A stretch of DNA of 55,384 nucleotides from an uncultured Flavonifractor sp. Its GTDB lineage: Bacteria; Bacillota; Clostridia; Oscillospirales; Oscillospiraceae. The notes beneath the pieces were generated by a model. That model had not been told where the DNA came from, ran no database searches, and worked only from the letters and a program-made list of their open reading frames with translations. Made by a program: the position numbers and the translations under genes. The DNA is taken from the NCBI GenBank assembly GCA_910585415.1, contig CAJUDT010000005.1:1-55384 (forward strand). Reading direction: 5' to 3'. Positions 47,111-54,482 of the stretch are shown piece by piece. How positions within the stretch are numbered: position 1 is the stretch's first letter; every line of letters starts with the position of its first letter.

Positions 47111-48325
47111 ATGCGCAGCGATTATTACCCGACACCGGAGCACACCCCGCTCCCCGCCCCCCCGGAGCCTCCCCGGCCCCGGCGGCAGGCCCGGCCAGGG
47201 GTGCGGCTTCTCTGCACCCTTCTGGTGCTGGCGGCTGTCTCGGTTGGGGGCCATTTCCTGTGGTCCGCCCTGCCGGGGGGAACCCTCCCCCCTCTGGAGA
47301 CCGGCGAACCCGCCCAGCCCCTTCCCACCACCCCCTCCGAGAGCCCCGCCGTGGACCGGGCCCCCCTGGGGGACGGCACCACCCTGCTCTTCTCCCCCCA
47401 GCCCACAGGAGAGCCCTGGAGCCTCCAGGAAATCTATCAGGCAAATCTCCCCAGCATTGTCAGTGTCCGGGGGTTTCGGGAGGAAGGCTGGTCCCTGGGC
47501 ACCGGGGTTATCATGTCCCAGGACGGCTACATCATCACCAATTCCCACGTCATTGAGCTCTGCTCCCGGCTGTCGGTGGTCCTCTGGGACGACCGGAGCT
47601 ACTCCGCCGCCCTGGTGGGGCGGGACGGGCAGACCGACCTGGCCGTGCTGAAAATCGACTGTGACGGCCTTACCCCGGCCCAATTCGGGGACTCCACCGG
47701 CATCCAGGTGGGCGATATGGCGGTAGCCATCGGCAACCCCCTGGGGGATAAGCTGCGGGGCACCATGACCGACGGCATCATCTCGGCCATCAACCGGGAC
47801 GTGGACGTGGAGGGGCGGACCATGACCCTCATCCAGACCAACGCCGCCCTGAACTCCGGCAACTCCGGCGGGGCCCTCATCAACGCCTTTGGGCAGGTGG
47901 TGGGCATCACCAACATGAAAATGCAGTCCTACACCACTCCGGTGGAGGGCCTGGGCTTTGCCATCCCCACCGCCACGGTCAAGACCGTGGTGGACGCCCT
48001 CATTGCCGAGGGGGTGGTGGGGGGACGGCCCACCATCGGCATCACCGTGCAGACCGTCACCCCCCAGCAGCGGAGCGACCTGGAGTGCCCCCAGGGGGCC
48101 TATATCGTCTCGGTGGACCGGCGAAGCGACGCCTGGGCCCGCGGCCTGCGCCCCGGGGATGTGATTGTGGAGGCCAACGGTTCCGCCGTTGCGGCCACCG
48201 GCGACCTGCTGGCCGCCAAGGAGGGCCTGGGGGTGGGGGACATCCTCACCCTGCGGGTCTGGCGGGCCGGGTACGAGCAGACTCTGAACGTGGCCCTGGT
48301 GGAGCAGTACACCCTGGAGGACTGA
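47111..48325 (+). CDS. HtrA/DegP-like S1C serine protease with PDZ domain
   Basis: This envelope quality-control protease has 404 aa. A proline-rich cytoplasmic N-terminus and one membrane helix (about 31-51) place the protease outside. The triad is His146 (ITNSHV), Asp176 (TDLAVLK) and Ser252 (SGNSGGAL). A single PDZ domain occupies about 310-400. AGGAGG lies four to five bases before ATG 47111. It follows the kinase by 75 bp without a terminator, so it may be part of that operon and respond to envelope stress. Confidence 0.93.
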   Translation: MRSDYYPTPEHTPLPAPPEPPRPRRQARPGVRLLCTLLVLAAVSVGGHFLWSALPGGTLPPLETGEPAQPLPTTPSESPAVDRAPLGDGTTLLFSPQPTGEPWSLQEIYQANLPSIVSVRGFREEGWSLGTGVIMSQDGYIITNSHVIELCSRLSVVLWDDRSYSAALVGRDGQTDLAVLKIDCDGLTPAQFGDSTGIQVGDMAVAIGNPLGDKLRGTMTDGIISAINRDVDVEGRTMTLIQTNAALNSGNSGGALINAFGQVVGITNMKMQSYTTPVEGLGFAIPTATVKTVVDALIAEGVVGGRPTIGITVQTVTPQQRSDLECPQGAYIVSVDRRSDAWARGLRPGDVIVEANGSAVAATGDLLAAKEGLGVGDILTLRVWRAGYEQTLNVALVEQYTLED

Positions 48326-48335
48326 CTTCCGAAAC

Positions 48336-48435
48336 AAAAAAAGGAGCGCCTCCCCAGAGGGGAAGCGCCCAAAGATGCACGGGAGAAAGGAATCATGCGG
48401 AACGATCCTACCTGCTTGCTCGCAGGATGAGCTGC
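48336..48435 (-). ncRNA. Candidate small RNA (~100 nt)
   Basis: The minus strand between htrA and the amidohydrolase carries a promoter (TTGACA 48465-48470, 17 bases, TATTCT 48442-48447) and, about 70-100 bp on, an intrinsic terminator (48346-48368 plus seven Ts). The enclosed sequence has no useful reading frame but can form a CCTGC/GCAGG hairpin. It has no SRP, tmRNA or 6S hallmarks. No minus-strand gene exists on either side, so a free-standing RNA is the simplest reading. Expression is inferred. Confidence 0.6.
48346..48368 (-). terminator. Terminator of the small RNA
   Basis: A ten-bp stem with one mismatch (GCGCTTCCCC/GGGGAGGCGC, three-base loop), then TTTTTTT (48336-48342) on minus. 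It lacks a T-run on plus, so it does not serve htrA. Confidence 0.85.
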
Positions 48436-48441
48436 AAGTAA

Positions 48442-48470
48442 AGAATACCTGATTTTACCAGTTTTGTCAA
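48442..48470 (-). promoter_or_regulatory. Promoter of the small RNA
   Basis: On minus, TTGACA and TATTCT are separated by exactly 17 bases. It points away from the amidohydrolase gene. Confidence 0.65.
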
Positions 48471-48502
48471 TGAGAACATTTGTCGAAAGGCGGCGAACAG
48501 CG

Positions 48503-49663
48503 ATGCTTCTTCAACATGGAATCGTCCACACCATGGACGGACCGGTCATTCCCGACGGCTTTGTGGTCTTTGAGGGGAAAACCATCACCGCAGTGGGGCC
48601 CATGGAGGCCCTGCCCGCCGGGTACAGCGGCCCGGTGCTGGACGCGGCGGGGGGGCACATTCTCCCCGGCCTTGTGGACGCCCACTGCCACTTGGGCCTG
48701 TGGGGGGACGGCCTGGGCTTTGAGGCCGACGACGGCAACGAGTCCACCGACCCCTGCACCCCCCACCTGCGGGGGCTGGACGGGGTGAACCCCCTGGACC
48801 GGTGCTTTCAGGAGGCCCGGCGTGGAGGCGTCACCACCGTCCTCACCGGCCCCGGCAGCGCCAACCCCATCGCGGGGCAGTTTTTGGCGCTGAAAACCAC
48901 CGGGCGGTGGGTGGACGAGATGGTGGTCAAAGCCCCGGCGGCGATGAAATTTGCCCTGGGGGAGAACCCCAAGAGCGTCTACAACGAGCGCAAGGAGACC
49001 CCCATCACCCGCATGGCCACCGCCGCCCTCATCCGGGAGAACCTGTCCAAGGCCCAGGAGTACCAGGCCAAGCAGGCCAAGGCCCAGGACGACCCGGACA
49101 CCGATCCCCCCGACTTCGACCCCAAGCTGGAGGCCCTTCTTCCGGTCCTCCGCGGCATCCTCCCCGCCCACTTCCACGCCCACCGGGCCGACGACATCGC
49201 CACCGCCGTGCGCATCAGCCGGGAATTTGGCCTGAATTTTGCCATTGTCCACGGCACCGAGGGCTACAAAGTGGCCCCCCTGCTGGCCTCCGCCGGAGTC
49301 CCTGTCATCACCGGCCCCTGTCTCACCGACCGCAGTAAGCCGGAGCTGGTGGGGCAGACCCTGGATAACCCGGTGCTTCTGGCACAGGCGGGGGTCAAGG
49401 TGGCCATCTGCACCGACCATCCGGTCATCCCCATCCAGCACCTGCCCATCTGTGCCGCAATGGCCGTCCGGGCGGGCATGGACCCGGAGGACGCCTTAGC
49501 CGCCGTCACCCGGAACCCCGCCGAAATCGCCGGTCTGGGGGACCGGCTGGGGGTCCTCGCCCCCGGCAAAGACGCGGATATCGTGGTCACCCAGGGGCAT
49601 CCGCTGGACTGGACCTGCCGCCTTACGGCGGTGTTCATCGACGGGGCCCAGGTGGACGCCTGA
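48503..49663 (+). CDS. Amidohydrolase family protein (imidazolonepropionase-like)
   Basis: This metal-dependent hydrolase has 386 aa. The first metal motif is VDAHCHLG near residue 60, with later ligands in HFHAHRADD, VHGTEGYK and CTDHPVIP. It ends with the composite beta-domain typical of the superfamily (LGVLAPGKDADIVVTQGHPL). Such proteins cleave C-N bonds in cyclic or acylated amines; the substrate is unknown. ATG 48503 gives MLLQHGIVHTMDG, the normal start. The earlier in-frame starts from 48464 overlap the small-RNA promoter and lack a ribosome site. AAAGGCGG is about nine bases upstream. Confidence 0.88.
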   Translation: MLLQHGIVHTMDGPVIPDGFVVFEGKTITAVGPMEALPAGYSGPVLDAAGGHILPGLVDAHCHLGLWGDGLGFEADDGNESTDPCTPHLRGLDGVNPLDRCFQEARRGGVTTVLTGPGSANPIAGQFLALKTTGRWVDEMVVKAPAAMKFALGENPKSVYNERKETPITRMATAALIRENLSKAQEYQAKQAKAQDDPDTDPPDFDPKLEALLPVLRGILPAHFHAHRADDIATAVRISREFGLNFAIVHGTEGYKVAPLLASAGVPVITGPCLTDRSKPELVGQTLDNPVLLAQAGVKVAICTDHPVIPIQHLPICAAMAVRAGMDPEDALAAVTRNPAEIAGLGDRLGVLAPGKDADIVVTQGHPLDWTCRLTAVFIDGAQVDA

Positions 49664-49759
49664 CTGGGGGCTGGGCCTGTACCGCAGTGTCGTTTTTTGC
49701 CGAAAGTTTCCAATTTTGGATGGCTGCACAAAAAAATCTGAATTTTTTTCAAATAACCT

Positions 49760-49788
49760 GTGACTTTTCCAAAACCATGTGGTATAAT
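49760..49788 (+). promoter_or_regulatory. hpf promoter
   Basis: GTGACT (49760-49765), 17 bases, TATAAT (49783-49788), with AT-rich sequence just upstream that could act as an UP element. Confidence 0.6.
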
Positions 49789-49867
49789 TGAATCCAGGGA
49801 GGGCCCGCACTCCCGCCGTCCTCCCTGTGAAGATGGCCCCCCAGCGGGGCGAAAGGAGCGGTACACG

Positions 49868-50413
49868 ATGAAGTTTGTGTTCACAGACAAGAAGGTTGAC
49901 CTGCCCAGCAAGGTACACGCGTACGCGGAGAAAAAGGTGAGCAAGTTAGACCGTTATTTTAAGGCGGACGCGGAGGCCGCCATCGTCTTCAGTGTCGAGA
50001 AGGGCCGCAACAACGCGGAGCTCACCGTCCGTTCCGGCGGCACCATCATCCGCGTGGCTGAGAGCACCTCCGATATGTTCGCCACCATTGATTCTGCCGT
50101 GGCCTCTGTGGAGCGGCAGCTGCGCAAAAATAAGACCCGCCTGGAAAAGCGCCTGCGGGAGCACGCCTTTGAGCGGACCGTGGACGCCGGCGAGGTTTCC
50201 TCCTTTGCGCCGGAGGCGGAGGAGGACGAGTTCAGCATCCTGCGCACCAAGCGCTTCCCCATCAAGCACATGACGGTCGAGGAAGCGGTGCTTCAGATGA
50301 ACCTGCTGGGCCACACCTTCTTTGCCTTTAAGAACGCCGATGCCGACGGGGCCTTCGCGGTGGTCTATCACCGCAAAGACGGCGGCTATGGCCTGATTGA
50401 GGACGACCTGTAA
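49868..50413 (+). CDS. hpf: Ribosome hibernation-promoting factor, long form
   Basis: The long-form HPF (181 aa) dimerises 70S ribosomes into inactive 100S particles in slow growth. The N-terminal domain (1-100) begins MKFVFTDKKVDLPSKVHAYA. The C-terminal dimerisation domain (about 120-181) has RTKRFPIKHMTVEEAVLQMN and the family ending with VVYHRKDGGYGLIED. AAAGGAG is nine bases before ATG 49868. It has its own promoter and is followed at about 45 bp by a small gene. Confidence 0.93.
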   Translation: MKFVFTDKKVDLPSKVHAYAEKKVSKLDRYFKADAEAAIVFSVEKGRNNAELTVRSGGTIIRVAESTSDMFATIDSAVASVERQLRKNKTRLEKRLREHAFERTVDAGEVSSFAPEAEEDEFSILRTKRFPIKHMTVEEAVLQMNLLGHTFFAFKNADADGAFAVVYHRKDGGYGLIEDDL

Positions 50414-50459
50414 CCCATAAAAAACCGCGCTCCGGCGCGGCAGCAAGGAGCATTCGCCC

Positions 50460-50678
50460 ATGGAGATTAAGGAGTACATTTCCAAGGTAATTGAGCGCGT
50501 CACCCAAGACGGCGCGCTGCGGACCCAATTTCAGACGGACCCCATCAAGGCCGTAGAGCAGGTACTAGGTGTAGACCTGCCCGAGGATGCCTTAGAGAAG
50601 ATTGTTCAGGGTGTGAAGGCTAAACTTTCGGCGGATCAGCTGTCCGGCGCTGTGGACGCCCTGAAAAAGCTATTCTAA
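50460..50678 (+). CDS. 72-aa helical protein, NHLP/Nif11-leader-like
   Basis: The small product (MEIKEYISKVIERVTQDGAL start) is acidic and mainly helical. The central FQTDPIKAVEQVLGVDLPED resembles the leader part of NHLP/Nif11-type RiPP precursors, but there is no Gly-Gly cleavage site, no core peptide and no modifying enzyme near. AAGGAG lies about nine bases before the ATG. It follows hpf with a CCGCGC/GCGCGG hairpin between, and ends at a strong terminator, so it could be cotranscribed with hpf. Function unknown. Confidence 0.75.
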   Translation: MEIKEYISKVIERVTQDGALRTQFQTDPIKAVEQVLGVDLPEDALEKIVQGVKAKLSADQLSGAVDALKKLF

Positions 50679-50687
50679 TGAACAAGG

Positions 50688-50726
50688 AGCCTGTGGGGTG
50701 CCGGCTGGGGCCCCACAGGCTTTTTT
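50688..50726 (+). terminator. Terminator after the 72-aa gene
   Basis: A perfect 11-bp stem (AGCCTGTGGGG and CCCCACAGGCT) ends in TTTTTT (50721-50726). Confidence 0.92.
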
Positions 50727-50754
50727 CCCGAAAACGGTTCTATTGAGCTCCGTT

Positions 50755-51003
50755 TCAGGCCCTATGTATCAAAATATCCTCCAGCAGTGCCGAACCGATC
50801 AACCCGGTTCCCAGCACAGCCAGGGCCATGTCCTGGACCTGCCCGGCGTACCAGAACAGCCGGACATTGTCCAGAGAGGACTCCCCCGCCCAAACCAGCA
50901 CCACCAGGGCCGAGGCCAGCAGCGCACAGGCCAGCAGGATACAGCGGGTGAGCACATACCGGCTCAGGGGCTGCATACGCCCCATCCACACAAAAAAACT
51001 CAA
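50755..51003 (-). CDS. Small two-helix membrane protein
   Basis: The predicted product is 82 aa with two hydrophobic helices, residues 17-40 (YVLTRCILLACALLASALVV region) and about 55-76 (QDMALAVLGTGLIGSALL). No family is recognised. The start would be TTG at 51003, with GAGGGGG about eight bases upstream. A promoter (51061-51089) points at it, which supports it. ATG 51010 opens a different, non-hydrophobic frame. It is convergent with the 72-aa gene. Confidence 0.6.
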   Translation of the reverse strand: MSFFVWMGRMQPLSRYVLTRCILLACALLASALVVLVWAGESSLDNVRLFWYAGQVQDMALAVLGTGLIGSALLEDILIHRA

Positions 51004-51060
51004 CCAACATTCCCCCTCATATTGACAGGCATCATTCCCTCAGCCACTGGTTTCGGCTCC

Positions 51061-51089
51061 ATCATAGCAGAACCAGGCCCTTTGGGCAA
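51061..51089 (-). promoter_or_regulatory. Promoter of the two-helix membrane protein gene
   Basis: On minus, TTGCCC (51084-51089), 17 bases, TATGAT (51061-51066), 57 bp before the TTG start. Confidence 0.6.
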
Positions 51090-51224
51090 GCGCCAAATCG
51101 TACCGCATAAAATGTTCGACCATTTTCGTTAAAATGCGGCAAATAGCGCGTAATTGGTTTACAGAAATTCCAGAGAACGGTATGCGCCTGCTGTTTTCTG
51201 TCGAAATATGCGGAACGATTTTTC

Positions 51225-51253
51225 TTTCCAAAAGCTACAAAACACAATATAAT
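51225..51253 (+). promoter_or_regulatory. Promoter of the DUF6514-like gene
   Basis: TTTCCA (51225-51230), 17 bases, TATAAT (51248-51253), 37 bp before the start. Confidence 0.5.
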
Positions 51254-51290
51254 GAGGATGCTATAGGAAAAAGAGGGAGGTATACACAAA

Positions 51291-51560
51291 ATGAGGGAAT
51301 TGTTGGTAAGTTCTGGCAGTCCTGCCGCAGACGGTTTCCGACAAAGATGCGATTATTATATCATCATTGATCAGATGGACACCGGCGGTATTTTCGCCTG
51401 CGAGAGCTACGGAGTCAAAATTGTGGGCCCTGACGGCGAGGAGGCCGCCATCCCACATATCACCATCGACATTTCCAGGATTGACGAGCTGGTGGAACTT
51501 CTTCGGCGCAATGAAGTGACCCCCATCGCCCTGCGGGACGTGGTGGACGACTGGCTCTAA
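51291..51560 (+). CDS. DUF6514-like small protein
   Basis: The 89-aa acidic protein is soluble, with a beta-rich first half (CDYYIIIDQMDTGGIFACES, YGVKIVGPDG) and a C-terminal helix pair (ISRIDELVELLRRNEVTPIA, RDVVDDWL). It recalls the DUF6514 family of Clostridia, at moderate confidence. Function unknown. GGGAGG is ten bases before the ATG. It has its own promoter and is followed by a strong terminator about 110 bp on. Confidence 0.75.
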   Translation: MRELLVSSGSPAADGFRQRCDYYIIIDQMDTGGIFACESYGVKIVGPDGEEAAIPHITIDISRIDELVELLRRNEVTPIALRDVVDDWL

Positions 51561-51670
51561 CCGGTTCGGCTTTTCAAACCAACCAGACAAATCAACCATA
51601 TCAACCAGGCAAAACCGGAACGATATAAAACTGTTCGATGAGAGGTAGTACATGTTAATCTGTTCAAATT

Positions 51671-51718
51671 GAACCATTGGCGCGGGAAACCGGTTTCCAT
51701 GTGCCAATGGTTCTTTTT
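51671..51718 (+). terminator. Terminator with nested palindrome
   Basis: GAACCATTGGC/GCCAATGGTTC (51671-51681, 51703-51713) encloses the palindrome GGAAACCGGTTTCC and is followed by TTTTT. It could also slow minus-strand transcripts leaving the GH25 gene. Confidence 0.85.
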
Positions 51719-51731
51719 CGTTTGGACGGAT

Positions 51732-52496
51732 TCAGCCCCCCGCCGGGGCGGGCAGGCCAAAGGCGTCAAATTCACTCCGGCTGCCCCGGAAGATGTTCAG
51801 GTCAATGCGCTCCTCCCGGCCCAGATAGCCCTCCAGGCGGGCGCTGTGGGAATACTGCCAAAAGCGCCAGCCGGGGACCAGGGGGAACACAATGGGGCTG
51901 GAGCACCAGATCGCATATCCGGCGTAATCCCCGCCAGCTACATAGCGGTAGTAAGAGCGGTAGGTCACGTAGAGAATGGGCTTTACCCCATAATGGGCCT
52001 CCAGGGCCTCCAGCAGGGGGTCCAGGACGGCCCGCACCTGCTCCCGCTCCGGCGGTTTTTCCAGATATTCCCCGTAAAACTCCATATCCACCACCGGCGG
52101 GAGCATCCCTGGCGTCACCGGGACCATCCGGATAAAATTCTCCGCCTGCGTCTCTCCGGGGCTGTCGTAGCTGAGGAAGTGGTAAGCGCCCGCCCGGACG
52201 CCCGCCTCTGCCGCCCCGGCCCAGTTGGCCGAAAACTGCCGGTCCTGGAGGGTGCTGCCCTCGGTGGCCTTGATGAAGGCAAAGTCCACCCCCTGCCCGG
52301 CCAGCACCGGCCAGTCTACGACTCCCTGATAGGCGGACACGTCCACCCCAAAGACCTCCCACTGGTCCGGGGCGGCCTCTTTGGGCAGGAGCAGCAGGCC
52401 CCGCCAGCGCAGCAGACCCAGCACCGCCAGCAGAACCGCATCTACCACCAAAATGGCCAGGAGCAGCCGGGCCGCTCCCCGAAGAATCCCTTTCAA
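51732..52496 (-). CDS. Membrane-anchored GH25 lysozyme (muramidase)
   Basis: This peptidoglycan muramidase has 254 aa. One N-terminal hydrophobic helix (about 10-37) anchors or exports it. The GH25 domain follows with Asp52 (FGVDVSAYQG) and the catalytic DxE pair Asp137/Glu139 (PPVVDMEFYGEY). The domain ends with QYSHSARLEGYLG, then RIDLNIFRG. The only start at the right place is TTG 52496; the nearby ATG 52504 is in another frame and the ribosome site is weak. It is 71 bp after dapL with no terminator between, so they are probably cotranscribed. Confidence 0.88.
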   Translation of the reverse strand: MKGILRGAARLLLAILVVDAVLLAVLGLLRWRGLLLLPKEAAPDQWEVFGVDVSAYQGVVDWPVLAGQGVDFAFIKATEGSTLQDRQFSANWAGAAEAGVRAGAYHFLSYDSPGETQAENFIRMVPVTPGMLPPVVDMEFYGEYLEKPPEREQVRAVLDPLLEALEAHYGVKPILYVTYRSYYRYVAGGDYAGYAIWCSSPIVFPLVPGWRFWQYSHSARLEGYLGREERIDLNIFRGSRSEFDAFGLPAPAGG

Positions 52497-52567
52497 AGCG
52501 CATCACCAAGTAACATCATACGCCGTTTTGGGACGAAAGGCAATCAAAACTTCACGAAAACCGCCGC

Positions 52568-53785
52568 TCAAAGCAGCGCAGTTAGCCGCTCCACCGCCTG
52601 AGCGGCTTCCTCTGCGGATCCGAAAGCGGACAGGCGGATATACCCCTCTCCGCCGGGGCCAAAGCCCACCCCTGGGGTGACCACCACCCCCGCCTTCCGC
52701 AGGAGCTCATCGAAAAACGTCCAGGAGTCCATGCCGCCGGGGGTCCGGGCCCACACGTAGGGGGCGTGCTCCCCGCCGGAAACCGCCAGCCCCGCCGCCG
52801 CCAGTCCCGCTCGGATGGTTCTGGCGTTGCGCTGATAATAGGCGATGCTTTCCCGGACCTGGGCCCGGCCCTCCGGGGTGTAGACGGCCTCCGCCCCTCT
52901 CTGGGCAATGTAGGAGGCCCCGTTGAATCGCGCGGCCTGCCGCCGGGCCCACAGCCGCCCCAGAGGGACCCCCTCCCGCTCCAGCTCCCTGGGAATGACC
53001 GTCCAGGCGCAGCGGACCCCGGTGAACCCCGCCGTTTTGGAGAACGAGCGGAACTCGATGGCGCAGGTTCGGGCCCCTTGGATTTCAAAGATGGAGTGGG
53101 GAAGGGCCGGGTCCGTGATAAAGGCCTCATAGGCGGCGTCAAACAGGAGCACCGCCCCTGTCTCGTTGGCGTAGTCCACCCAGCGCTTTAATGTCTCCCG
53201 GTCCGCCGCCGCGCCGGTGGGGTTGTTGGGGGAGCACAGGCAGACCAAATCCACCGGCTCCTCCGGCACCTGGGGGAGAAAGCCCGTTTCCACCGTGCAG
53301 GGCAGATAAACCAGCCGGTCCCAGGTACCCGTCCGGGGGCAGAAGTCCCCGCCCCGGCCCGCCATAGCATGGGCGTCCACATAGACCGGGTACACCGGGT
53401 CGCACACCGCAACCCTGCCGCCCCCTCCAAAGAGCTCCCCAATGCTGCCGCAGTCGCTCTTGGCCCCGTCGGAGACGTAGATTTCCTCCGGGTCCACCGC
53501 CGCCCCGCGGGCCTGATACTCCTGCCGGGCAATGGCCTCCCGCAGGAAAGGGTATCCCTGCTCCGGGCCGTAACCCCGAAATGTCTCCTCCCGGCCCAGC
53601 TCCTCCACCGCCCGTTTCATGGCCTCCACCACCGCCGGGACCAGGGGCCGGGTCACATCTCCAATGCCCAGCCGGAGCAGAGGCCGTTCGGGCCCCGCCT
53701 GGGCCACAGCCGATACCCGGCGGGCGACTTCGGAAAACAGATAGTTCCCCGGCAGCTTTTGCAGGTGTTCGTTGAGCTTGGTCAT
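52568..53785 (-). CDS. dapL: LL-diaminopimelate aminotransferase
   Basis: DapL converts tetrahydrodipicolinate directly to LL-diaminopimelate, bypassing the acylated intermediates of lysine and peptidoglycan synthesis. The 405-aa product has the family N-terminus NEHLQKLPGNYLFSEVARRV. The SDGAKSDCGSI segment, SPNNPTGAA and the PLP lysine Lys250 in RSFSKTAGFTG are also present. GAGGAGG is seven bases before the ATG. The neighbouring lysozyme and glnA-ANTAR genes suggest a nitrogen/cell-wall grouping. Confidence 0.94.
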   Translation of the reverse strand: MTKLNEHLQKLPGNYLFSEVARRVSAVAQAGPERPLLRLGIGDVTRPLVPAVVEAMKRAVEELGREETFRGYGPEQGYPFLREAIARQEYQARGAAVDPEEIYVSDGAKSDCGSIGELFGGGGRVAVCDPVYPVYVDAHAMAGRGGDFCPRTGTWDRLVYLPCTVETGFLPQVPEEPVDLVCLCSPNNPTGAAADRETLKRWVDYANETGAVLLFDAAYEAFITDPALPHSIFEIQGARTCAIEFRSFSKTAGFTGVRCAWTVIPRELEREGVPLGRLWARRQAARFNGASYIAQRGAEAVYTPEGRAQVRESIAYYQRNARTIRAGLAAAGLAVSGGEHAPYVWARTPGGMDSWTFFDELLRKAGVVVTPGVGFGPGGEGYIRLSAFGSAEEAAQAVERLTALL

Positions 53786-53827
53786 GACAGCGCCTCCTCA
53801 TTTCGCGGACCTGGAGCCATATAACAC

Positions 53828-53855
53828 GGCGGCGGTCAGAGTGATGACCGCCGCC
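53828..53855. other. Hairpin between the ANTAR regulator and dapL
   Basis: A perfect 11-bp stem (GGCGGCGGTCA/TGACCGCCGCC, six-base loop) lies in the dapL leader on minus. It is followed by GTGTTATAT, not a T-run. It could be a weak terminator or a target for the upstream ANTAR RNA-binding protein, which acts on leader hairpins; the second idea is speculative. Confidence 0.6.
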
Positions 53856-53919
53856 GCAAATCTGTGGCTCTCTTCTATTCTATGCCCGCGCCGGGCCCGT
53901 ATTCATCTCCCGGCAGGTA

Positions 53920-54450
53920 TCAGGGGTTTTCCAGCACCAGAAGGGCCGTCTGTACCAGCCGGGAGCCGCTGTCCATACTCTTTTTCTGGAGAAAACGGTG
54001 GGCCTGTTCCTCGGTCATGCCGTGGCGGTCCATGAGCACCGCCTTGGCCTGGGCCAGGACCTCCGCGTCCTCCAGGGAGCGGCTGGGACGGCGGGCGTAT
54101 CCCTCCGGCCTCCCCCCCATCTGGAGCAGCATCCGCACGGAGGCCAGCAGGTCCCCCTTGGCCACCGGAGCGGCCAGCCGGAACATGCCCTCGCTCCGGC
54201 ACAGGTCCAGCAGGCTCTGCTTTGCCACCAGCAGCATGGCGCAGGCGGGGGGCAGGTCCTCAAACAAATCCTCCGCCGTGCCGTCGGGAAATTTATAGCC
54301 GCACACCACCAGCGGGCACATACCCGCCGCCCGCCGCACCTGCCCGGCGGTGCGGCACACGATGCAGGAGGCCGCCCCCGCCCCCTCCAGCAGGTCCCGG
54401 ATGCGCTTGCAGCTTATCTCGTTCTCGAAGGCCACGATAACCTGTTCCAT
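53920..54450 (-). CDS. ANTAR-domain response regulator
   Basis: The 176-aa protein has an N-terminal receiver-like domain (about 1-110) and a C-terminal ANTAR RNA-binding domain (about 115-172: LAQAKAVLMDRHGMTEEQAH). The aspartate pocket is weak: where a phosphoacceptor is expected it reads CPLVVCGYKFPDG. It may thus be unphosphorylated. ANTAR proteins prevent termination at leader hairpins. It directly follows glnA, a pairing frequent in Clostridia, which points to nitrogen control. Confidence 0.88.
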   Translation of the reverse strand: MEQVIVAFENEISCKRIRDLLEGAGAASCIVCRTAGQVRRAAGMCPLVVCGYKFPDGTAEDLFEDLPPACAMLLVAKQSLLDLCRSEGMFRLAAPVAKGDLLASVRMLLQMGGRPEGYARRPSRSLEDAEVLAQAKAVLMDRHGMTEEQAHRFLQKKSMDSGSRLVQTALLVLENP

Positions 54451-54482
54451 GCTCTGTCACGCCCCCCAGGGAACGGGCCCGC

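Noticed and set aside
44789..48337. A 1182-codon open frame on minus opposite the two-component and htrA genes
   Set aside because: It is antisense to three genes with clear domains and has a His/Gly/Val-rich low-complexity translation, a by-product of high GC at third codon positions.
48372..48430. An 11-codon plus-strand frame after AAAGGA (MRNDPTCLLAG)
   Set aside because: Too short, antisense to the small RNA candidate, and without supporting features.
50421..50440. Hairpin CCGCGC/GCGCGG with T-run on minus between hpf and the 72-aa gene
   Set aside because: No minus-strand gene ends here and the stem is short; it could at most stop read-through from the two-helix gene, so it is not listed as a terminator.
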